From positions 1 to 38,633 of the IMG/VR virus record IMGVR_UViG_3300020162_002696: a stretch of DNA of 38,633 nucleotides, one strand, 5' to 3'. This document shows positions 29,863 through 36,125 of this stretch, piece by piece. Both the position numbers and the translations under genes were made by a program. Origin of the DNA: a virus. Every line of letters starts with the position of its first letter. The first letter of the stretch is position 1. Below the pieces are notes generated by a model, which did no database searches, was not told the DNA's origin, and worked only from the letters and a program-made list of their open reading frames with translations.

Positions 29863-30436
29863 TCAACACCAACAATCACACCTTAACAAGGCTAGAACAG
29901 ATAAGTTTCTGCTTGTATTTGACATACCGCCTATATTAAAGACAATCTCAAGACCGTTAGAAAGTCAAGTTAATAATAGTAATATTATACCAGATTCTGT
30001 ACAATTTTCTATTTTCGGTACTGTTGTACCTGAAATAGTTGTACCTGCAGTTGAAAATAGATACGCTGGTAACACATATTATGTATCGTCAAACTCTAAA
30101 AATTCGTACCCACCGGTAAATATTAAGTTTGCTATCGATAATCAATACAGTAATTATTGGACGATATTTCAATGGCTTAACCTGCTACACGATCAAAAGG
30201 AAGGTAGATATAATGCAAGAGATATCGAAGTAACTGGTAGTTTTAAAGATTACCAAACTAGTTTAACCATATACGGTCTTGATGAATTTGATAATAAGTG
30301 TATTAAATTTACTTACAAAAATGCATTTCCAACATCACTCAATAGTATTGACTATAACTATCAGGAGAGTGGTGAGATTGTAGCTGGTTTTGTTTTTGTG
30401 TACTCCCAACTACATATTGAACTGATCAATTACTGA
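29852..30436 (+). CDS. tail tube-like protein
   Basis: The 194-residue protein overlaps the terminase end by 11 nt. Segments such as KFLLVFDIPPILKTISRPLE, VPEIVVPAVENRYAGNTYY and FKYQTSLTIYGLD-like strands, with the closing IVAGFVFVYSQLHIELINY, suggest the beta-barrel of T4 gp19/gp54-type tube proteins. It is shorter than gp54 and gp48. Identification is by overall pattern and by position before the sheath. A tube-initiator role is possible. Confidence 0.45.
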   Translation: MAINQHQQSHLNKARTDKFLLVFDIPPILKTISRPLESQVNNSNIIPDSVQFSIFGTVVPEIVVPAVENRYAGNTYYVSSNSKNSYPPVNIKFAIDNQYSNYWTIFQWLNLLHDQKEGRYNARDIEVTGSFKDYQTSLTIYGLDEFDNKCIKFTYKNAFPTSLNSIDYNYQESGEIVAGFVFVYSQLHIELINY

Positions 30437-30455
30437 TAAAAGTTATCTGCAAAAC

Positions 30456-30463
30456 CATAAATA
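30456..30463 (+). promoter_or_regulatory. late promoter of the sheath gene
   Basis: CATAAATA with spacer ATATT before the ATG at 30469. Confidence 0.7.
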
Positions 30464-30468
30464 ATATT

Positions 30469-33198
30469 ATGGCAACAAGAACAATAAATTCACCAGGTGT
30501 TGAAATTAGAGAAAAAGATCTCTCCTTAACAGCACCACCAAATGTAGGTACAAATATATTTGTAACCGGATTCGCAGGCTCAGGACCACTTGACGAGGTA
30601 ATAAAAATTACAACCAGGGAAGAACTGGACCTAGTCTATGGCCCTCCTTCAAACTCTGCAGAACGTTACTTTTATTATACTGTTAACGAGCTCTTAAATT
30701 CACCTTGTAATATTTACACAACAAGACTCGCTTATGGGTCTGGTGGCGGTGTTGGCTTTGGATCAAAGTATTCTGCACTAGTATATCCTGTAAATTTCGT
30801 TACTGACGTCATCGGCGCAGATCTTACACACAGCACTAAAACAATCGGAGCATACGCTCTATCTGCTGCCAGTATAACGTTACTTACACCTAACGGTACA
30901 ACAAAAACAATCGGGTTTAGTTCCATTACATACCCTTCAACATTCGCTGTGTCAAGTGTAGATGCGTTTGCTTTTTACCCAGCAGGTACATTAACTCCAG
31001 ATGTTAGTGCTGTATATAGTGCACTTTCTAGTGCTCTTACTAGTGCTTATGGTACAAATAGTGGTATTACTTTTGGTAGTGATTACACTGATCTTAATGC
31101 GCAATCATTTTCTATTGCCTTAACTGCAGGATCAACAACTCTTAACGGTTTTACAAATAGTCCTTTTAACTTTAACTTCAATCATAGAAATGTTAGTACA
31201 AGTCTAGATACAAGCCTTAGCTCTTTATCAGGTATTGGCGGTACTTATGTATTAGGTGAGCCAACACACGTCGAATTAAACGATACAGACTATTTTGCCA
31301 TCTTGGACGGCTCTGCATTTGAATGGAGCGCTACTGGCGGTGGAAAGGATAGTTTTACACAATTATCTGATCTCGCCAAAGCAGGTGTTATTATACTTAA
31401 TAATGCTCAGACGACTATTAACGATCAATACGAAGGTTATTATGTTGGTATTCTTGATAATAGTAACATTAACCCTGGTACACCGTATGATGGCATTCGT
31501 TCAGTAAAAACCTTCAACGATACTGCTGTTTACACACGAGCAAATTATATTACTATACCATCTAGTACTCTGCAGTTTAACCTAACTTCAAATTACTATC
31601 TTGGCTCTTCGGATAGCGTTTCCATTCAAATGGAAAATCTTACAAACTACGACATTAACACACGTGCAGATGATGACTTACTTAGTGTTGGCGTATTTAA
31701 GTTAAGGAAGTCTATATTCGCACAGGAAGCGTTTAAGTTAGATTATGTACTTGAAGATGCAATTGTAGGTTCTGTTGATTATTACAGAACACAACTTAAC
31801 CCTAGAGGCGGGCCAAATTTACCATACTTCCTTGAAGCACGTGATAGTAAATCCCGAAACGCAACGATTATTGTTAATGACTTCATCTCAAATAGATTAC
31901 AACCAGCTGGCTCAAATGTTACAGGTATTCCAAGAAAGAAAATTAGAGTACTCGCTCAACAGTTACTTACCATAGATGAAAGTATTACTTCATTAACTAG
32001 AGCTAACATTACTCAACTTTCAAGTTCACTTGGATTTGGTGATAGCTTATATGGATTAGGTGCATATACCAACGTATCGTTTAAAGATAAGTCTCTAGGT
32101 CAAATCTCGCAGAAGGTGAAACGTGCTCTTGACGGTGTACGCAATGATGATATCTACGACATTGATGTGGTGTTAGAAGCCGGTCTTGGCACTATTGCAG
32201 TTGCTAAAGCTGCTTACGCTATCGATAATGCGTCGACACCAAATATAGATAACTACGACGAGTATAACTACAACACAACGCTTAAAGCGTATATGGAGTC
32301 TCTTAGAACTTCAAATGCACTAAACGCAACAGGTGAAACTGTGAGAGCTTTATATCACGACATCTTCAATACCTTTGAATCGTTCTGCTCACCTCCTTAT
32401 GATGGAGGCGGTAGAGGAGATTGTATCTTTATTGCAGATACACTACGTCATATCTGCGTTACAGGTAAAGATACTAAGGTATTGTCAGATAAGGTTAATA
32501 GAAACTTCCAAAAAGATATATATTGGGCGATCAGGCATCAATTTGAACTAGCTAATACTTCTTACGCTACTGTTTATGCTAACTGGTGTAAAATATACGA
32601 TTCATATTCAGGTAGGTTTGTATGGGTACCGTTTTCTGGGTTTGCTGGTTCTACAATTGCAAATTCTGAAGCATCTACATATCCGTGGATAGCGCCAGCT
32701 GGTTTCACTAGAGGTCTTATATCCTCAAGTAACGATATTGCAATTAATCCAAATCAAAAGCAAAGAGACGAGCTATACAAGTCAAATATTAACCCTGTTG
32801 CGTTTTTCCCATCACAAGGTCAAGTAGTATTTGGTCAAAAAACTCTTCTTAAGAGACCAAGTGCGTTTGATAGAATTAATGTCCGTCGTTTATTCTTAGC
32901 TCTTGAGAGACCAACAAAGAAGGCTTCACAGTTCTTCGTATTTGAACCAAATACAACGTTTACAAGAACAAGAATTATAAACACACTTACACCGATATTC
33001 CAAAAAGCAAAGGCTACGGAAGGTCTTTATGACTTCTTAATCGTGTGTGATGAAAGAAACAATACTCCTGAAGTAATTGATAACAATGAACTTGTTGTTG
33101 ATATCTATATTAAACCGGTAAGATCTGCTGAGTTTATTCTAGTTAACTTCTACGCAACTAGAACAGATGCTAACTTTACAGAGATAATTGGAGCATAA
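30469..33198 (+). CDS. tail sheath protein (T4 gp18-like)
   Basis: The 909-residue product starts with the sheath N-terminus INSPGVEIREKDLSLTAPPN and FVTGFAGSGPLDEVIKITT, then EELDLVYGPPSNSAERYFYY. The C-terminal 250 residues hold the conserved sheath core (FDRINVRRLFLALERPTKKA, then FEPNTTFTRTRIINTLTPIF and FILVNFYATRTDANFTEIIG). Contraction of the sheath drives the tube through the host envelope. It is larger than T4 gp18 (659 residues), the extra length lying in the middle, Ser/Thr-rich outer domain. A terminator-like hairpin follows. Confidence 0.93.
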   Translation: MATRTINSPGVEIREKDLSLTAPPNVGTNIFVTGFAGSGPLDEVIKITTREELDLVYGPPSNSAERYFYYTVNELLNSPCNIYTTRLAYGSGGGVGFGSKYSALVYPVNFVTDVIGADLTHSTKTIGAYALSAASITLLTPNGTTKTIGFSSITYPSTFAVSSVDAFAFYPAGTLTPDVSAVYSALSSALTSAYGTNSGITFGSDYTDLNAQSFSIALTAGSTTLNGFTNSPFNFNFNHRNVSTSLDTSLSSLSGIGGTYVLGEPTHVELNDTDYFAILDGSAFEWSATGGGKDSFTQLSDLAKAGVIILNNAQTTINDQYEGYYVGILDNSNINPGTPYDGIRSVKTFNDTAVYTRANYITIPSSTLQFNLTSNYYLGSSDSVSIQMENLTNYDINTRADDDLLSVGVFKLRKSIFAQEAFKLDYVLEDAIVGSVDYYRTQLNPRGGPNLPYFLEARDSKSRNATIIVNDFISNRLQPAGSNVTGIPRKKIRVLAQQLLTIDESITSLTRANITQLSSSLGFGDSLYGLGAYTNVSFKDKSLGQISQKVKRALDGVRNDDIYDIDVVLEAGLGTIAVAKAAYAIDNASTPNIDNYDEYNYNTTLKAYMESLRTSNALNATGETVRALYHDIFNTFESFCSPPYDGGGRGDCIFIADTLRHICVTGKDTKVLSDKVNRNFQKDIYWAIRHQFELANTSYATVYANWCKIYDSYSGRFVWVPFSGFAGSTIANSEASTYPWIAPAGFTRGLISSSNDIAINPNQKQRDELYKSNINPVAFFPSQGQVVFGQKTLLKRPSAFDRINVRRLFLALERPTKKASQFFVFEPNTTFTRTRIINTLTPIFQKAKATEGLYDFLIVCDERNNTPEVIDNNELVVDIYIKPVRSAEFILVNFYATRTDANFTEIIGA

Positions 33199-33209
33199 CT
33201 CAATTAAAA

Positions 33210-33238
33210 GGATTTAGGCTCACAGTGAGCCTAAATCC
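33210..33238 (+). terminator. hairpin after the sheath gene
   Basis: GGATTTAGGCTCAC and its reverse complement adjoin with one unpaired base, giving a near-perfect 13-14-bp hairpin (33210-33238), followed by CTCCCTTAATTT. The U-run is poor, so it may end or stabilise the sheath mRNA rather than be a strong terminator. Confidence 0.6.
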
Positions 33239-33260
33239 TCCCTTAATTTAACAAAAACAA

Positions 33261-33267
33261 CTAAATA
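33261..33267 (+). promoter_or_regulatory. late promoter variant of the tube gene
   Basis: CTAAATA with a 7-nt spacer (ATTATAT) before the ATG at 33275, two bases longer than the usual 5. Confidence 0.5.
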
Positions 33268-33274
33268 ATTATAT

Positions 33275-33805
33275 ATGGCAACAACAATTGAAAATTTCAT
33301 GGAGAACGCTAGCACTAAACAATTTGCTCGTGACTTTCTATTTCGTGTTACACAAATTACAATCGCAGGTACAGATTTTTCTGGTGATGATGATTTAATT
33401 TATGCTAAATCTGCGGTATTACCAGGTAGAGCAATCGAGAACAAAACAGTAAACTACGTAGGTCAGCAGTTTAATCTTCCAGGTAAGTCTACATATACTA
33501 ACTCAGAAAGTTATTCTATTGACTTCTACCATGAAGAATCTATTGCTTTGCGTAGGAAGTTTGAAGACGCTTCTAGATATGTTTTCGATAACGAGATATC
33601 TTATGGAGACATAGCGATGCCAGGTGAAGGCGATAGAATAACACTTGAAGTACTTGATCGTTCTCTTAACGCAACAAGTACAATAGACTTAATCGGCGCT
33701 TCTATTCGTGATATAGGTGCTGTTACACATAATATTGCTGAAGGTACAGGTGATGTCCTCTCCTTTCCGGTGACCTTCTCTTATCACTTCTACAGAATAA
33801 AATAA
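33275..33805 (+). CDS. tail tube protein (T4 gp19-like)
   Basis: The 176-residue product follows the sheath, as gp19 follows gp18 in T4. Sequence features are ARDFLFRVTQITIAGTDFSG, KSAVLPGRAIENKTVNYVGQ, then SYSIDFYHEESIALRRKFED and the closing FPVTFSYHFYRIK, all typical of tube barrels that stack as hexamer rings. Length (T4 gp19: 163) agrees. A strong terminator lies downstream. Confidence 0.85.
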   Translation: MATTIENFMENASTKQFARDFLFRVTQITIAGTDFSGDDDLIYAKSAVLPGRAIENKTVNYVGQQFNLPGKSTYTNSESYSIDFYHEESIALRRKFEDASRYVFDNEISYGDIAMPGEGDRITLEVLDRSLNATSTIDLIGASIRDIGAVTHNIAEGTGDVLSFPVTFSYHFYRIK

Positions 33806-33824
33806 TTTTAAAGTGATTGTATTT

Positions 33825-33863
33825 TAAAAAGCTACGGTATTTAAAATACCGTAGCTTTTTTTT
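33825..33863 (+). terminator. rho-independent terminator of the tube gene
   Basis: AAAGCTACGGTATT pairs with AATACCGTAGCTTT around a short TTA-like loop, followed by eight T. It is immediately followed by the late promoter of the next gene, so successive late genes are separate transcripts. Confidence 0.9.
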
Positions 33864-33865
33864 GG

Positions 33866-33873
33866 TATAAATA
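33866..33873 (+). promoter_or_regulatory. late promoter, perfect TATAAATA
   Basis: TATAAATA and spacer AATAT before the ATG at 33879, right after the terminator T-run. Confidence 0.85.
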
Positions 33874-33878
33874 AATAT

Positions 33879-34493
33879 ATGCCTGACTTAATACCAGAAT
33901 TTCTAGAAAAATATTCTAGCAAGACTAATAAAACCTTCCACGTACCGTTACCCTTCCAGTGGACAGTTAGTATTACAGAGGACGAGAAGCTCTATGACGC
34001 TATTGATGAAGTTCTAAAAGATGTTGATCTTGGCAGGTGGGAGACATTCAAAAGTGAAAAGTGGCGTAGTGGTGGCGATGCTGGTAATATATTAGTTGCT
34101 CAAGAAGTTTCAATTCCATCTGAATCTTTTCAAGCTGTTGTTTTAGGTCATCCAAACCGCGGAGGTTTTATGCCGGGGTATGGTGTAGCGGAGCGAACAG
34201 ATTTTCTTTCGCGTAATTTAGTGATAAATTTTCTTGAAACGGGTATAGATATTGAGACACACTTATTCAGACCATGGACTATTGCTCTAGGCTCGGCAGG
34301 ATTACTTAACACTAAATTACGTGCCAATATTAACGTGAGAGAGTATAATAGAGATCTTTCTCTACGAAAGTCGTACAAGTTTAAAAATGTGTTTCCAACA
34401 AATTGTGAAGGATACACACTTACATATAGCGATAGGGAGTTTACAATAAAATCTGTTACATTTGGATATAGTACATATGAACTAGAATCCTAG
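33879..34493 (+). CDS. tail tube-fold protein
   Basis: The 204-residue product has HVPLPFQWTVSITEDEKLYD near the start, IPSESFQAVVLGHPNRGGF, then LETGIDIETHLFRPWTIALG, LRANINVREY and the terminal FKNVFPTNCEGYTLTYSDRE with strand-rich closing. This layout resembles tube or tube-initiator (gp48/gp54) proteins, shortened. It lies after gp19-like and before baseplate genes. Which of these roles applies is unclear. Confidence 0.55.
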   Translation: MPDLIPEFLEKYSSKTNKTFHVPLPFQWTVSITEDEKLYDAIDEVLKDVDLGRWETFKSEKWRSGGDAGNILVAQEVSIPSESFQAVVLGHPNRGGFMPGYGVAERTDFLSRNLVINFLETGIDIETHLFRPWTIALGSAGLLNTKLRANINVREYNRDLSLRKSYKFKNVFPTNCEGYTLTYSDREFTIKSVTFGYSTYELES

Positions 34494-34561
34494 ATCGACT
34501 ACGTAGGAGATATAAACATAAATATTGGTGGCAATCTTGTTTAAACTATATATAATAACTA

Positions 34562-35353
34562 ATGTTTAGTGTTGTACTACCTTATGCTAATAAAGATTTT
34601 AATATAGTAAAGATATCTTTCTCGCAAATATTTGAGATATCTAGATTGATTGATAATAATGACGATGTAGGATTTATTACATATATAGAGGATCATTTTG
34701 GTATCTCTAGTCTATGTGTAATAGATAAGTTTTTTGTCTTACTAAAAGCTCGTGAATTATATATAGATGAAACCTTATCTCTAGTAGTCGAAAACAATAA
34801 CTTAAAACTACCACTGAAGTCTTTATCGGATAAATTATATGACATTGGTAATTACGAACAAGTAATCGTTGATAATAACATCAAAATAAAAATAGATGTG
34901 CCACATAATTTTCTTTTTTCTGGTAATTTGAGCTTATATGATAATATCATAAAGCAGATACAAATAGACAGTACTATTATTAATTTTAATGAGCTAAAAC
35001 GTGGTGATCAACACCACGTTTTAACGTCACTACCATCCAGTGTGTTTAAACATTTAAAAGCCTTTGTTAACAACATCAATGTTGAAGTTATTTTATATGA
35101 AGGAAAATCTTCTATAAATATAAAGAGACTAAGTGTTAATTTTTTAACCATGGATCCTTTTTTACTGATAAAAAGTCTATATAGTGATTATTCTCTACAT
35201 AGCTGTCGTGAGATATTATTTTATTTATCAAAACGCATATCTAGTAGCACGCTTTTAAATTCCCCTATGACAGACATTAAGTTTTATCTTGAGGAATCCT
35301 CTAAAGAAAATAATAAGTCGGGTAATAGTGGTAATATTAACGATATAGTGTAA
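34562..35353 (+). CDS. putative baseplate assembly protein
   Basis: The 263-residue protein has PYANKDFNIVKISFSQIFEI, then DKFFVLLKARELYIDETL and LKLPLKSLSDKLYD. The succession of LLKARE helix and long helical repeats resembles T4 baseplate hub chaperones (gp26/gp51 family, PF12322), with low similarity. The tail (EESSKENNKSGNSGN) is disordered. Upstream, 34494-34561 contains a CATAAATA box at about 34517 but 38 nt from the ATG and only a TATATAAT-like sequence near it, so this start breaks the 5-nt rule. Confidence 0.42.
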   Translation: MFSVVLPYANKDFNIVKISFSQIFEISRLIDNNDDVGFITYIEDHFGISSLCVIDKFFVLLKARELYIDETLSLVVENNNLKLPLKSLSDKLYDIGNYEQVIVDNNIKIKIDVPHNFLFSGNLSLYDNIIKQIQIDSTIINFNELKRGDQHHVLTSLPSSVFKHLKAFVNNINVEVILYEGKSSINIKRLSVNFLTMDPFLLIKSLYSDYSLHSCREILFYLSKRISSSTLLNSPMTDIKFYLEESSKENNKSGNSGNINDIV

Positions 35354-35356
35354 ATA
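35349..35356 (+). promoter_or_regulatory. late promoter variant
   Basis: TGTAAATA and spacer TTGGT before the ATG at 35362; it overlaps the end of the upstream gene. Confidence 0.55.
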
Positions 35357-35361
35357 TTGGT

Positions 35362-36117
35362 ATGTCAGATACCAAAGATACCAAAGATACTAACGTAGCA
35401 ACTTTTTTACAAAAACTCGGAAATATTAAAGCAGAGTATGTAAGTGCTTTTTTACCATCTAAGAAAACAACACTAAAACTAAAACCTTTAAATTTAAGAC
35501 AGCAAAAAGACATTATTTCTAGTGTAGCGGATGGAGTAGCTGGTATGATATCATTTACACGTATTTTAAATAATGCTATTATTGATGCGACAGGAGATGA
35601 AACAGTTAAAATTCAAGATAGGGCGCCTCTGACTATTGCACTACGCGCTAGCGCTCTTGGAGATACTTATAAAGATGGAGAAAAAACTATTAGTCTTGTT
35701 CAAATTCTTAATACATATAAAACTTACACTCCAGAGTTTAAAGATGAAGATGTTGTTACACATAATGGCATTACTGTTAATGTATCTATACCTACACTAA
35801 AAGAGGAGAACTTAACTATTAAGAAGCTCGAGGAAGAAATTAAGCGTAACGGTGAAAAAAATAATACTAAGAATCTTGGAAGCATTTATATATATGAAAT
35901 TATTAAATATATTCAATCAATAAAAATTGATGATATTGAAGTAGACTATACATCTCTTAAAGTAAAAGAGAAGATTGAGATTATTGAAAACCTACCTTTA
36001 ATTTTGAATAAAAAAATTATTAACTTTATTGAGTCTATTCGTAAAGAAGAGCGTGAGATTCTTACTGTTGATGACGTAACCGTCGAGATTAATCCTAGTT
36101 TCTTTGATGCTGAATAA
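35362..36117 (+). CDS. baseplate hub assembly protein (T4 gp26-like)
   Basis: The 251-residue protein has AEYVSAFLPSKKTTLKLKPL followed by NLRQQKDIISSVADG, then ILNNAIIDATGDETVKIQDR and APLTIALRASALGD. This agrees with the T4 gp26/PF12322 pattern: LPSxxKxLxFRPxTxxQQK, then D-x-x-L-x-x-x-R-x-x-x-x-G. gp26-type proteins help fold the baseplate hub. The remainder is acidic and helical. It is followed by a late promoter and the large repeat gene, which would be the hub or tape-measure gene. Confidence 0.6.
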   Translation: MSDTKDTKDTNVATFLQKLGNIKAEYVSAFLPSKKTTLKLKPLNLRQQKDIISSVADGVAGMISFTRILNNAIIDATGDETVKIQDRAPLTIALRASALGDTYKDGEKTISLVQILNTYKTYTPEFKDEDVVTHNGITVNVSIPTLKEENLTIKKLEEEIKRNGEKNNTKNLGSIYIYEIIKYIQSIKIDDIEVDYTSLKVKEKIEIIENLPLILNKKIINFIESIRKEEREILTVDDVTVEINPSFFDAE

Positions 36118-36120
36118 ATA
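36113..36120 (+). promoter_or_regulatory. late promoter before a GTG start
   Basis: AATAAATA and spacer CTTAT before GTG at 36126. The spacing is the argument for GTG as start; the ATG at 36124 opens only two codons. Confidence 0.65.
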
Positions 36121-36125
36121 CTTAT

